From CADEED01 sp963842515 (lineage in GTDB: Bacteria; Pseudomonadota; Gammaproteobacteria; Steroidobacterales; Steroidobacteraceae), in the NCBI GenBank assembly GCA_963842515.1, contig CAWJGO010000003.1, positions 310,001 to 374,000 of the forward strand: a DNA stretch of 64,000 bases, given 5' to 3'. A program made the position numbers and the translations under genes. Positions 8,861-18,166 of the stretch are shown in pieces. Below the pieces are notes generated by a model, which saw only the letters and a program-made list of their open reading frames with translations, was not told where the DNA came from and did no database searches. Within the stretch, counting starts at the first letter, position 1. Each line of letters opens with the position of its first letter.

Positions 8861-9517
8861 TCACTGCGGCTTCGAAGCCTTGGCCACGTCGATTGCCTCC
8901 CGGACCAGGCGCGACCACTTTTCCAGGCTGCTGCGGATCTCGTGCGCATTGCTGACGCGGTTGGACGCGCTGCTGTGATTGACTTTCAAGCGATCCTCGC
9001 TTTCGATCATGTTCACTCGCAGCACGATATCGCCGGTGGCGCCGTCGCGCAGCTCGCCGGTCATCTCCATGGAGACCAGGCGCGGCGAATGACTGCTGTA
9101 GCCTGCGTCGAATTCCGTCTCGGGCGCGGGGATTTTGAGGTCCAGCATTCTCGGCACCACGAACAACACGTCCGCTTCGCGCACCTCGGCCAGCTCGAAC
9201 GGACCCTCATCGACGAGGATTTCGGTGAATACTTCGAGGAAATTCTTCACGGTCTCCGCCTCGATCCGGCGCACCTCGGAGTTCGAGACGTCCGGATGTT
9301 GCTTGCGCCACCCCTTGATGAATTCCACGGTGAGCGGCTCGATGACCAACCGCTTGTAACGCATGAAGTCGACGCCGGGTCTGCGATACACGCCCCCTTC
9401 GGGCCGCGACGGCACGCGCACCAGGCCCTCCTCGGTAGTTTCCGGGGGCGGACGGATGGAACCGCAAGCTGCCAGCAAGGCAAACAACGCCAGGACGCCG
9501 ACGCGCATCTTCTTCAT
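8861..9517 (-). CDS. DUF3313-like lipoprotein
   Basis: About 218 residues beginning with a lipoprotein signal (MRVGVLALFALLAACGS, lipobox LAAC), so likely lipid-anchored in the envelope. The sequence resembles the DUF3313 group of small exported lipoproteins, with an alternating beta pattern (YKRLVIEPLTVEF, ADVLFVVPRMLDLKI). The ATG at 9517 was preferred because GGGAG lies five bases upstream. The stop codon is 22 bases before the M48 peptidase start, so this is probably the first gene of the lipoprotein, peptidase and oxidoreductase operon. Function unknown. Confidence 0.75.
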   Translation of the reverse strand: MKKMRVGVLALFALLAACGSIRPPPETTEEGLVRVPSRPEGGVYRRPGVDFMRYKRLVIEPLTVEFIKGWRKQHPDVSNSEVRRIEAETVKNFLEVFTEILVDEGPFELAEVREADVLFVVPRMLDLKIPAPETEFDAGYSSHSPRLVSMEMTGELRDGATGDIVLRVNMIESEDRLKVNHSSASNRVSNAHEIRSSLEKWSRLVREAIDVAKASKPQ

Positions 9518-9597
9518 TTCCACTCCCGTGAATCGTTAGGCGCGGCCCATTCTACTCTCATCTAGCTAGCCGCCAGGAGCAATGTGTGTGGCGGGGC

Positions 9598-10554
9598 TTA
9601 CTCAGACACCGGGCTTCCGCCGCGGTAATCGCCGCGGGGCTGCTTGCGGAAATGCACGACGCCATTCTCGTAATCGATCGCCATTTCACGAGCGCGCGCG
9701 AGCACATCCATGCCGATGAGCAGGGTCGGCTCATCCTGCAAGCCCCAGAGATCGAAGATGTGGAAATCGCCGATGTACGCGTTGACGTTCTCGACGACCG
9801 TGCGGCCGAGGAACAGACGCGGAGTCCACACCCTGCGCGCGAGCACGATGGGGCGGCCGGCTGTGAAGGCATGACCGTTGCGATACTCGATTGAACGGGC
9901 GCCGACACCGAGCAGCGCCTCGCGAAAATTCTCGTTGGCGAGCGAGATGTCGGAGCCGGTGTCGATCAGCACGTTGACGTGCACGCCCATGATCTCGCCC
10001 TGGACCATCACCAGTGAACCGAAACGCATGCGCGCGGGCACGCTCAACCAGCCTTTCATCGACATCGGTGCGGCGTCTTCGTAGATCTCCACACAGTTTC
10101 TCGTGAAGTCGACGTGCAGCAGCCGCCCCGCCATACCGTCCACGCCGAGCAGCCCGAGCTCGCCGTCCAACATGGGGCTGTCGAGCACGGGCGTTTCGCC
10201 GCCCGAGAGGCGAAGAGTGCCAAACGAAAGTGATTCGACGTTCACCAGCATGGCGAGCTCTGCGCCGTCCACCGAGTGCACCACGCCCACGCCTGATTGC
10301 GAGAGACCAAGGCGCGTGGCAAGCGCCTGGGAGAGCACCGAACGATTTGCGCCGGTGTCGAGAATGAAACGGAATGGGCCTTGGCCGTTGACATTGATGA
10401 GCGCAACGGCGCGTCCCGCGCTGTCCTTGCTGGTTGCCCCCGTGACGCTCGCCGCGCCTGAGGCAAGCGGGTCGCAGGCGCCCGACGGCATGGCCATCCA
10501 CGCTGGACCCGCAGCTAACAATGCCACGGCCACGATCTTGAGGAACCGCGCCAT
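9598..10554 (-). CDS. Retropepsin-like aspartyl protease, exported, copy 1
   Basis: About 318 residues with a signal peptide (FLKIVAVALLAAGPAWMA). Two retropepsin-type active-site motifs are visible in one chain: FILDTGANRSVLS near residue 65 and VLIDTGSDISLAN near residue 195. The protein may therefore form a two-lobed catalytic unit without dimerising. A third conserved patch, LIGMDVLARAREMAIDY, lies near the C-terminus. A close paralogue lies at 41665-42593, and even the upstream sequences around the start codon are alike. It is divergent from the DUF4153 gene, with about 130 bases between the two starts. Confidence 0.88.
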   Translation of the reverse strand: MARFLKIVAVALLAAGPAWMAMPSGACDPLASGAASVTGATSKDSAGRAVALINVNGQGPFRFILDTGANRSVLSQALATRLGLSQSGVGVVHSVDGAELAMLVNVESLSFGTLRLSGGETPVLDSPMLDGELGLLGVDGMAGRLLHVDFTRNCVEIYEDAAPMSMKGWLSVPARMRFGSLVMVQGEIMGVHVNVLIDTGSDISLANENFREALLGVGARSIEYRNGHAFTAGRPIVLARRVWTPRLFLGRTVVENVNAYIGDFHIFDLWGLQDEPTLLIGMDVLARAREMAIDYENGVVHFRKQPRGDYRGGSPVSE

Positions 10555-10684
10555 GCGCCGACTATGCGCCGGCGTGCCAACGCCCTCAAGCGAGGGGGAT
10601 ATTTCCCAGATGCGGGTTCGGGGTGCGCCCTGCCCCGTCCGCCCGCCACAATTCGCCATTTTCAGTTGCTAGGCTCCCGCACCC

Positions 10685-12469
10685 ATGAGCATCCACACAC
10701 GTCTCGATCCCGGCGGCTTCGTGCCGCGCCTCGCGTTCTCCGCCGTCCACGGGCTGCTGCTCTACGGCCTCTACTACGCCATTACCGAAGGCACATGGCT
10801 TGGCAAACAGCCCGGGGTGTTCTTTCCGTTGCTGTCGCTGCTGCTCGTCTTGCCCGGCACTTACTACCTGACCGCGGATCTGGCGCGCACGCGCGGTTAC
10901 GCGATGGCGATGGCGGGGATGGCGCTGTTGCTGCTCACCATCGGCGCGCACCAAGGGGCGATATCCCTGCCCAGCGCGCGCGAATCTTTCTACGGCAATG
11001 AAAGTCATCATTTCGCATACGCCGTGGCGATCGGCGCGATCTGGTTGCACGGTCTACCCTTCGTTCAGTCATGGCTCGCCACCGGCCGGGCACGGCCGGA
11101 ATACGCGACACTGTTCCAGCTCGCCTGGCGCAACTGCCTGCTGGTGGTGCTCGCGGCCATTTTCACGGGCGCCTTCTGGCTGCTGCTCGGGCTTTGGGGG
11201 CAGCTCTTCAAGTCGATCGGCATCAAGCTGTTCGTCGATATGTTCACTTCCGCGAAGTTCGTGATCCCGGCAACCGCGGTCGCGGCGGGCATCGGTGTGC
11301 AGCTCGCCGGTTCGGTCGAGAACCTGCAGGGCGCGTTGCGCCGCCAGTTGCTGACACTCTTCAAATGGCTGGCGCCGCTCGCGGCCCTGATCGTCGGCCT
11401 GTTCAGCATTGCGTTGCTCATGAAGTCGGGCGCGCTGTTCGTCCATGGACGCAGCGCCATCGAGGCTGGCTGGCTGCTCGCGCTCGTCATTGCCAACATC
11501 TATCTACTCAACGCCGCCTACGAGGATGGCAGCGGCGAGGCGCCGTATCCGCGCCTGCTGGGCACGCTGGTGCGCCTCAGCGTCCCGCTGCTCGCGGCCA
11601 TCGCCATCTTGGCGACCTGGGCGCTCGGTTTACGCATCGCCGACTACGGCCTCACCGTGCCGCGCGTCTGGGGCCTCCTGGTCGCCCTCATCGCCCTTTC
11701 GTATTCCCTGGGTTACGCCTGGGCCGCATTCCGCCCTGGCGCGTGGATGGCGCGCATGGGTGCGGTGAACGTCTGCGTAGCGCTCGGAACCGCGGCGGTG
11801 CTCGCCCTCATGCTCACGCCCGTGCTGTCTCCTTCACGGCTCGTCGCCGCCAGCCAGGAGGCACGCATCCTGGCCCGCGATCCGGGCTTTGAAGACAGCT
11901 TCATCGAGCTGGGCTTCGAGTCGGACCGGTACGGTCGCACGCGCCTCGAGCGTCTGGCCAAGAGCGCATCGGGGCCCGATGCCGCCAACGTGCGCAACCG
12001 CGCCGAGGCCGCGCTCACGGCGCAGACCAAGTGGGAACTACGCGCCAAGCCGAGTACGCCGCTGAGTATTGAAAACCTTGTCTTCAAGGTGTTCCCCGCG
12101 GGCCGAACGATTCCCGACGAGCTCAAGCAAATCTTGCGCGACAGCAGCGACTCGGGGGAGTTTTCCTACTGCAGCGCTGCGAGTCCCTGCGCGTTGCTGT
12201 ACATCGATCTCAACGACGACGGGGTTGAAGAGGCAGTGGCATTCAGCGAAGCCGCGAAGCGTGTGTATACCCATGGCAATGACGTCTGGAGCCTCGTCGG
12301 TAACATCAGCTCCAAAGACACCATGCCGCTGTCCTCGATGATCGCCGCGCTGGAGGCGGGCAACTACCTATTGCGCGAACCTCTCTGGCGAACCCTCGAG
12401 GTCGATGGGAAAGTGCTGATCATCGAAATACCCTGGGATAGACGATACGAAGTGCTGGCGCCAGAGTAG
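10685..12469 (+). CDS. DUF4153 polytopic membrane protein
   Basis: A 594-residue inner-membrane protein. The first ~390 residues hold about ten hydrophobic helices (for example GLLLYGLYYAIT, LLSLLLVLPGTYYLTA, LLVVLAAIFTGAFWLLLGL). The last ~200 residues are soluble and contain a repeat-like acidic segment (LLYIDLNDDGVEEAVAF). The order matches DUF4153 proteins of Gammaproteobacteria, whose role is unknown. The ATG at 10685 is the only start that keeps the first helix intact. A hairpin follows the stop, shared with the convergent DUF1428 gene. Confidence 0.85.
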   Translation: MSIHTRLDPGGFVPRLAFSAVHGLLLYGLYYAITEGTWLGKQPGVFFPLLSLLLVLPGTYYLTADLARTRGYAMAMAGMALLLLTIGAHQGAISLPSARESFYGNESHHFAYAVAIGAIWLHGLPFVQSWLATGRARPEYATLFQLAWRNCLLVVLAAIFTGAFWLLLGLWGQLFKSIGIKLFVDMFTSAKFVIPATAVAAGIGVQLAGSVENLQGALRRQLLTLFKWLAPLAALIVGLFSIALLMKSGALFVHGRSAIEAGWLLALVIANIYLLNAAYEDGSGEAPYPRLLGTLVRLSVPLLAAIAILATWALGLRIADYGLTVPRVWGLLVALIALSYSLGYAWAAFRPGAWMARMGAVNVCVALGTAAVLALMLTPVLSPSRLVAASQEARILARDPGFEDSFIELGFESDRYGRTRLERLAKSASGPDAANVRNRAEAALTAQTKWELRAKPSTPLSIENLVFKVFPAGRTIPDELKQILRDSSDSGEFSYCSAASPCALLYIDLNDDGVEEAVAFSEAAKRVYTHGNDVWSLVGNISSKDTMPLSSMIAALEAGNYLLREPLWRTLEVDGKVLIIEIPWDRRYEVLAPE

Positions 12470-12490
12470 TGAGGTGCGGTAATCAAGGGG

Positions 12491-12512
12491 CCCCTGCCGA
12501 TGAAGGCAGGGG
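12491..12512. terminator. Hairpin between convergent DUF4153 and DUF1428 genes
   Basis: An 8-bp stem CCCCTGCC/GGCAGGGG closes a 6-base loop midway between the two convergent stop codons. There is no strong T tract on either side, so it may be a weak bidirectional terminator. Confidence 0.55.
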
Positions 12513-12529
12513 TATTTCATCGCGCTGCC

Positions 12530-12907
12530 TTACGCTTCGACGATTGTCTTGAAGCCGGCCCAGGCCATGCGGCTCATGTCGAAGGGCATGTTGTCGGGAC
12601 CCATCATCTTGGAAAGGCGCGTATCCGCCATCACCTTTTTCATGACGCGTTTCTGGTCGGCCTTCGACTTGTAGGTGATCCAGGCGAACACGACCACCTC
12701 GCCCGGCTTCACCCTGGCGAGCTTCGGAAAGAGGGAGGTGAAAGTCTTGCCATCGGCCTTGCTGGTGAGCTGGTCGGCGACGCACTCGACGTACTCGAGG
12801 GCCCCGTGGTCACGCCAGACTTTGCCGGCGACGCGGGCGACGCGGCGGTAGCGCGCGAGGTTCTTCTTCGGGACCGGCAGGACGAATCCATCTACGTATC
12901 GGGACAT
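12530..12907 (-). CDS. DUF1428 (YbaA-like) protein
   Basis: A soluble protein of about 125 residues matching the DUF1428 family. It begins MSRYVDGFVLPVPKKNL and continues through WRDHGALEYVECVAD to the family ending PFDMSRMAWAGFKTIVEA. These are ferredoxin-like dimeric alpha/beta-barrel proteins of unknown function. The ATG at 12907 has AAGGAGA seven bases upstream. The frame continues further upstream without homology and was excluded. It is a single-gene unit between the DUF4153 gene (convergent) and the carboxylesterase gene. Confidence 0.92.
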   Translation of the reverse strand: MSRYVDGFVLPVPKKNLARYRRVARVAGKVWRDHGALEYVECVADQLTSKADGKTFTSLFPKLARVKPGEVVVFAWITYKSKADQKRVMKKVMADTRLSKMMGPDNMPFDMSRMAWAGFKTIVEA

Positions 12908-13049
12908 GCGTTTCTCCTTGGTTGTTACTTCTAGTCGAACGGCGTGTCCCCATTTCGACAGCTGCCGCAAAAATACCTGCGCCCCACCGTAGATCGATAC
13001 AGGTCGCCGGGAGTTCCGTCCAAACCCACACACTTCCGCTGTCGGGCGA

Positions 13050-14747
13050 CTAGGTAAGTAGGATCTTGCGAGCCTCCCCTTCCGGGTCATCCACCATGCG
13101 GCACTCGTTGTCCCAGATCATCGTGCGGTTGGTTTTCGGATCGCTGGGCTGCCAGGCGAGTTTAGGCAAGCCTGGATTGCCGGTTGCCGCAAACGCGGCC
13201 CACGACGACGCCATCTTCTTCGCCAACGCCTGAGCTTCGGGCGTGTTGCCGGTGCCTTGTTCGCAGCGCTTCGTGTTGTCGAAGCAGAATGCGAGATCCG
13301 CGGTGTGCCACGCACCCGGCAAGCCATCGAGGATCGGTGTCTGCCACGTGAAGTAGTACGTATAGGCAGGCGCGGCGTTGAGCGCCTGCTTGAAGCCGGC
13401 CATCTGCACCACTCGGTTGCGGATGGATAGGCCGTTGAGCCCCGGGGCGCCGCTGCATATATAAGAGAGCGTTGGAATCTTCTTCTGCGGATAGGCTTTC
13501 TTGAGGGCGGTGACGATCGCGCCCGCCTTCGCTTCTCCATAAGCCTTGGAGAGATTCGCGCGCCACTCCTCTTCGGTCGGCCGTTGCGACATGCGATTGC
13601 CTTCTTCGCTCGTCGAGCCGATCAGTATCGGCACGTTCTTCGAAATCCCGGGCGCCGCATCGAAAAACGAACGCATGTTGACGATCTTGCCGTCGACGCA
13701 TGGTGACCAGCCCACACGCGGTGTGCCTGGTGCGCCCGGCCCTGACGGCGGAGGCCCCGCAGGGTTGATCTTGGCAACCGCCGCGTTGCCCGCCGCGAAG
13801 AGCTTCGACCACTCCACCTTTTGCAGCGCGCCGATGTCATTCGCGCCCAGGCCGAGTTCCTTCATCGTCAGCCGCGCAAGCTCGCGTTGCTGTTCCCGGC
13901 TGGGAATGTTTCCACCGCCACCTGACATCGCAGCCGCGCGATGGAACAAGCCTGACGCGGACGCCATGCCCATCAACGTCGTCACTTTTGAACCGCCGCC
14001 GGATTGGCCATAGATCATGACGCGATCGGGATCGCCGCCGAAGCTCGCAATGTTTTCGTGGACCCAGCGCAATGCCGCGACGAGATCCGTCATGCCGACG
14101 TTGGCGGAGTCCTCGTAAGCCGATCCGCCGATCTCCGCAGCATCCAGAAAACCAAGAATGTTCAGACGATGATTGACGGAGACTTGCACCACATCGTGAT
14201 GTCGCGCCATCTGCGCGCCTTCGTGCGACGGCAATTCGTACGAGGAGCCAAAGCTGTAGCCACCACCGTGGAAATAGACCATCACCGGACGCTTGCCGCT
14301 CAAGGAAGACGTCCAGATGTTGAGCTTGAGCATGTCCTCGCTCATCCATCCGTCATCCCAATCCTGGATGAACGTCTGTTCGATGCTCGTCCAGGGATGC
14401 GTGTTCTGCGGGCAGTTCGCGCCGTAGACCAGCGCGGGATATTCGTCCGTCCATGGAGTCGGCGGCTTCGCGGGAAGCCAGCGATTCTCGCCCGCGGTGG
14501 TTTGGCCGTATGGAATCCCTTTGAACGTGAAGACGCCGCCGTCGAGATAGCCGCGCACTTTGCCGTACTGCGTCTTCGCGATTGCAGAACGCGGCGTCGT
14601 CAGATTTCCGGGGCCTTGATGGGCAGCGGTCTTGACGCTGTCTGAAGCCGCAGCGGGGTTTGCCGTTGCAAGCCCGATGCCTGCGGTAGAGGAAAGAATC
14701 AGCGCCTCGCGCCGGGTGAGTCCTGCGCGCTTTGTCGAATCGGCCAT
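13050..14747 (-). CDS. Tat-exported type B carboxylesterase
   Basis: Serine esterase of the carboxylesterase/lipase type B family, about 565 residues. The N-terminus is a twin-arginine signal (LTRREALILSSTAGIGLA), which implies folded export. The family motifs are clear: the oxyanion-hole region VMVYFHGGGYSFG near residue 160, the nucleophile elbow IYGQSGGGSKV near residue 250 with the catalytic serine, an acidic residue in the GSTSEEGNRM region, and a histidine candidate in LPGAWHTADLAFCF. The ATG at 14747 follows GGGGGA. Likely substrates are short esters or plant-derived esters, but none can be assigned. There is no obvious operon partner. Confidence 0.92.
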   Translation of the reverse strand: MADSTKRAGLTRREALILSSTAGIGLATANPAAASDSVKTAAHQGPGNLTTPRSAIAKTQYGKVRGYLDGGVFTFKGIPYGQTTAGENRWLPAKPPTPWTDEYPALVYGANCPQNTHPWTSIEQTFIQDWDDGWMSEDMLKLNIWTSSLSGKRPVMVYFHGGGYSFGSSYELPSHEGAQMARHHDVVQVSVNHRLNILGFLDAAEIGGSAYEDSANVGMTDLVAALRWVHENIASFGGDPDRVMIYGQSGGGSKVTTLMGMASASGLFHRAAAMSGGGGNIPSREQQRELARLTMKELGLGANDIGALQKVEWSKLFAAGNAAVAKINPAGPPPSGPGAPGTPRVGWSPCVDGKIVNMRSFFDAAPGISKNVPILIGSTSEEGNRMSQRPTEEEWRANLSKAYGEAKAGAIVTALKKAYPQKKIPTLSYICSGAPGLNGLSIRNRVVQMAGFKQALNAAPAYTYYFTWQTPILDGLPGAWHTADLAFCFDNTKRCEQGTGNTPEAQALAKKMASSWAAFAATGNPGLPKLAWQPSDPKTNRTMIWDNECRMVDDPEGEARKILLT

Positions 14748-14914
14748 GCGTCCCCCTTCGTTGAATCGATGGATGTAGGGGGCCGAGTTTAGGCTTCGGG
14801 GGCGGCACGGTCGCTCCCGCAATCGTTATGGATCGATATCGATCTTCATCGCAGACAACGGCGATAACGGTCGTCGACTCGCCCAACCGAGGCCCATGGG
14901 AGCTCTACTATCTA

Positions 14915-15217
14915 TCAGCGCCGAGTCCGCTCGAGCGGAATCACCTCGCCCTCGATGACGTCGCCGGCAGGCTGCTGCTGCTCTTCCATCCGCGCGCGCA
15001 ACTGGCTGCGCAGCTCTCGCGTCTTCCACCATAGATATCCGCCGAAGCTCAGCACGACGGCCAGTCCGATCGCGACGAATACCAAGGAAACCACGAATGC
15101 ACTCGCCAACATCACGATGCCGCCGAGGATTACGAACGTCTTCAAAGCCAAATGCCTGGCCCGGGAAATTGCATTGCCTCGGTAGGCGATTCGTGCGCGG
15201 GGTTCGTCAAGATGCAT
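14915..15217 (-). CDS. Small two-helix membrane protein, function unknown
   Basis: A 100-residue protein with two hydrophobic segments (FVILGGIVMLASAFVVSL and VFVAIGLAVVLSFGGYLWW), which are nearly continuous and probably form a hairpin. A charged cytoplasmic tail (TRELRSQLRARMEEQQQ) follows. The first ~25 residues are basic. No family is recognised. It lies alone between the carboxylesterase and extensin-like genes on the same strand. Confidence 0.7.
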   Translation of the reverse strand: MHLDEPRARIAYRGNAISRARHLALKTFVILGGIVMLASAFVVSLVFVAIGLAVVLSFGGYLWWKTRELRSQLRARMEEQQQPAGDVIEGEVIPLERTRR

Positions 15218-15291
15218 CGGGACACCTCATTGATTTCTTCCTCCGGGCCCATCATAGATCGATGCAGATCGCCAGAGTTCAATCGTCGCCA

Positions 15292-15990
15292 TCAACGACA
15301 CATGCGATAAGGACCCCGGTCGAGGTGCAAATGGTCGTGATGAGCCGCGTTGTAGTCAGGGCTCAGCACGCCATCGAAAAATCGGCACGCACCGTCGCGC
15401 GACTCTCTCAGGAACGCGGCTTCAACCTTCGTGCTTTGCCAATCGTGCGCGACACGAATCCGCCGGCCATCGACAAGCACGAAACCAGCCACATCCCAGG
15501 CTTCCGCTGTGGCATGTCGGCTGCGCGTCGATTCGGGGCGCCCATAGACGTTGCGGCAAGAATAGCTGCCGAAATGCTCGATGGCAGACACGCGCTGCCC
15601 GAAGTATTTTTCCGCGGCCGGTTGCAGCTCATGCCGCTCCCACAATGCCAGCGAAACCGCCGTTCGGCAGGTGACCGAGAAATCCTCGCCCACGTCGGCA
15701 GAAGTTCGACGAATGAGCACCGCGTTCTTGAATCCACAGTTCGCGCCGGTCACGAGGTCCGGGACCGGATCGAATTCGACCGCGGCGTGTTGAAGCGTTT
15801 GGCGGCACAGCGCGTCATCGCCCGTCAGCCGCGACAGCTTGTATCGCGTGAGGAAGTTTGGAGTTGCCTCGAGATCGAGCGGCGCCCAGGGTGACCACTG
15901 CGCCGGAATGACGATCCATCCGTAACGAATCGCCGCGCCAGCGCTGATGGTCAGTAGCAATACGATCCAGAGTGTGAGGAATCTGCGCAT
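15292..15990 (-). CDS. Extensin-like family protein
   Basis: A 232-residue protein with one N-terminal membrane helix or signal anchor (FLTLWIVLLLTISAGAAIRY). The rest matches the bacterial extensin-like C-terminal family, with its conserved CG..NAVLIRR segment, the SYSCRNVYGR region, the AEAWDVAGF motif and the histidine-rich end YNAAHHDHLHLDRGP. The late His/Asp pattern resembles a D-Ala-D-Ala-carboxypeptidase-like zinc site, so a cell-wall role is suspected but unproven. The EEP-family gene starts upstream on the same strand, 33 bases away. Confidence 0.87.
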   Translation of the reverse strand: MRRFLTLWIVLLLTISAGAAIRYGWIVIPAQWSPWAPLDLEATPNFLTRYKLSRLTGDDALCRQTLQHAAVEFDPVPDLVTGANCGFKNAVLIRRTSADVGEDFSVTCRTAVSLALWERHELQPAAEKYFGQRVSAIEHFGSYSCRNVYGRPESTRSRHATAEAWDVAGFVLVDGRRIRVAHDWQSTKVEAAFLRESRDGACRFFDGVLSPDYNAAHHDHLHLDRGPYRMCR

Positions 15991-16023
15991 GGGTGTCCGG
16001 CGGACATCGTAATACGCCTCTCT

Positions 16024-16803
16024 TCACGATCCCGATGAATCAGGATTTCCAGGACGCGCACCCATGCGAAGTTCCGCGGCGAGCGGTAAATGATCGGAAA
16101 GCATCCGCCAGTCGCGCGCAGAAACTTTCACAGGCCGATGCCGGACGTTCCTGACGTAAATCCGGTCGAGCCTGAGCCAGGGTGCGCGCGCCGGAAACGT
16201 GCGCGCCGGGCGGCCCACCGCGGCCGCATGGACTTCTTCCAGGCCAGAAAGGACCAGCCTCCGGTGCGCGCGTTCGCGCCAGTCGTTGAAGTCGCCGGCG
16301 ATGACGAGCGGCGCGCCGTCGGGAACTTCGTGGGCGACCAGATCCAGAAGCCGATCAACCTGTCGCCGGCGGTGCGACTCGCGCAGCCCGAGATGCACAC
16401 AGATCGCGTGCAGTGGCTCACGATCGCCATCGAGCCCGATCACTGCGTGGAGCAGGCCCCGCGGCTCGGCCTGGCCAACCGATGCATCGACATTGCGCCA
16501 AGTGGTGACCGGATGCCTGGAGAGCAGCGCATTACCGTGATGCCCACCCGTCGCAACAGCATTCCGGCCGTAGGCGTGCTGAGTCCAGACGCCGTCCGCA
16601 AGTACCTCGTACTGATGCACGTGCGCCTCCGGACCCGCAACCGCACCGATTTCCTGAAGGAAGACGAGGTCCGCCCGCGAGGCGCGCAAGGCATTGCGAA
16701 TTCGAAGCAGGACGCCATGCCGGTGTCCGGCTCGCAAGCCCTGATGGGCATTCAGCGTCAGCACGCGGATCCACGACTCGTCGCCGCCAGGCACAGGTTC
16801 CAT
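16024..16803 (-). CDS. Endonuclease/exonuclease/phosphatase (EEP) family protein
   Basis: A 259-residue metal-dependent phosphodiesterase of the DNase I-like EEP fold. Visible motifs are VLTLNAHQG at the start, DLVFLQEIG (catalytic Glu), the PLVIAGDFNDW Asp/Asn pair near residue 170, and the closing LSDHLPLAAEL with the terminal catalytic Asp-His. The family contains nucleases and phospholipid phosphatases. The divergent neighbour is a phospholipase D/cardiolipin-synthase-like gene whose start overlaps this one, a pairing also seen with ybhP-clsB-type genes. Shared work on membrane phospholipids is therefore a reasonable inference. Confidence 0.9.
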   Translation of the reverse strand: MEPVPGGDESWIRVLTLNAHQGLRAGHRHGVLLRIRNALRASRADLVFLQEIGAVAGPEAHVHQYEVLADGVWTQHAYGRNAVATGGHHGNALLSRHPVTTWRNVDASVGQAEPRGLLHAVIGLDGDREPLHAICVHLGLRESHRRRQVDRLLDLVAHEVPDGAPLVIAGDFNDWRERAHRRLVLSGLEEVHAAAVGRPARTFPARAPWLRLDRIYVRNVRHRPVKVSARDWRMLSDHLPLAAELRMGARPGNPDSSGS

Positions 16804-16831
16804 GCGCGTAAGCTATACCGGGAGGCTTGAC

Positions 16832-18110
16832 GTGGGCGAACTGGAAATTCCGACAGTGGTTGCGGTGCTGGCGCTCGCCGGCACCATCGCGTTCTTCATC
16901 CTGCTCATCTGGTCGATGAAGCGGCACCGCGACCCGAAGCTCGAGGTTGACTGCGACACGCCGATAGAGGAACTGCTTCCGTCACTGGCCGGGCTGACCT
17001 TGGGTTCGGTCATCGACGGAAACAGCGTCGACGTGCTGGAGAACGCAGCGTTCTTCGACGCCTTGATAGAGGAGATCGACAAGGCGCGCAGCTCGGTGCA
17101 TTTCGAGACCTTCCTCTGGAAGGAGGGCAAGCTCGGCTCGCGCCTGTCGGAGGCGCTGATCGGACGCGTCCGGGCCGGCGTCGATGTCCGCGTGCTGCTC
17201 GATGCCAATGGAACGCGTGGAATGGGCAAGGGCGTGGAGCAACGACTCGTGCAGGCCGGCTGCAAGCTGCGCAAGTTTCATCGCATGACCCTCGCCAATC
17301 TCGGCGTCCTCAACGAGCGCGATCACCGCAAGCTTGCGATCGTCGACGGGACGAGTCGCCTTCGTCGGCGGCCATTGCATCGTCGACAGCTGGCTGGCTG
17401 TAGAGGGGGCGAAGGAGCGCGTCATGGACGTGAGCGTACGGCTCCGCGGCCCGATCGTTCACAGCATGCAATCCGCCTTCAGCGAAAACTGGGTCGGGCA
17501 GACTGGCGAGCTGTTCATGGGCAAAAGCGTGTTCCCGCCGCTGGAACGCGCCGGCGACATCGCGATTCACGCGGCATTCGTCAAGCCGGAGAGTTCGGCA
17601 CCCGCCGTCAAGATTCTTCACCACGCGGCCATCTGCTGCGCGCGACGTCGCATCTGGATCCAGAATCCCTATTTCCTGCCGGAACCCGCGGCGATAGATG
17701 CACTAGGCGACGCTGTCAGGCGCGGTGTCGATGTGCGCGTACTCATGCCGTCGACGTCAGGGTCCGACAACCCCATGGTGCAACACGCCGGACACCGGAA
17801 CTTCGAGAAACTGCTCCGCTGCGGGGTGCGTCTCATCGAATACCCGGCGGCCCTCCTGCACCAGAAGATCATGACAATCGACGGGCTGTGGTGCGCCATC
17901 GGGACGGCTAATTTCGACGATCGCTCCTTCGAGACCAATGACGAGATCACGGTGTCGTTCATCGACGCCGCGACCGCGCAGCGGTTCGACGGGATTTTCG
18001 AGCGTTATGCGGCCGATGGCAGCGAAATCGAACTCGAGCGATGGAGCCGGCGGAGTCCGATCCACAAGCTCGTGGACCAGGTGTACTACCTGTTCAACGA
18101 ATTCCTCTGA
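16832..18110 (+). CDS. Cardiolipin synthase-like phospholipase D protein (one consensus frameshift)
   Basis: A membrane-anchored transferase of about 425 residues with one N-terminal helix (VVAVLALAGTIAFFILLIW) and two PLD domains. The first HKD motif is HRKLAIVD near residue 170; the second is HQKIMTID near residue 350, followed by GTANFDDRSFETNDE. The family condenses phospholipids into cardiolipin. The frame breaks at 17354, where ACG-A-GTC holds one extra base. Dropping either G or A gives Thr and restores VDGTVAFVGGH, so I treat the break as a consensus artefact. The GTG at 16832 was chosen because GGGAGG precedes it; an ATG at 16802 is in frame. Confidence 0.88.
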
Positions 18111-18112
18111 CT

Positions 18113-18155
18113 CCCTGCGCTGAGCGCAGGCGCGGGTGGCATCCCACCCGCGCCT
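18113..18155. terminator. Two consecutive hairpins between convergent genes
   Basis: A small dyad CCTGCGC-TGA-GCGCAGG (18113-18129) is followed by a perfect 12-bp stem AGGCGCGGGTGG with a CATC loop (18128-18155). The pair sits between the stop codons of the PLD gene and the convergent secreted glycosidase-like gene. There is no T tract, so it is a bidirectional attenuator/terminator candidate. Confidence 0.6.
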
Positions 18156-18166
18156 GAATTGCACCG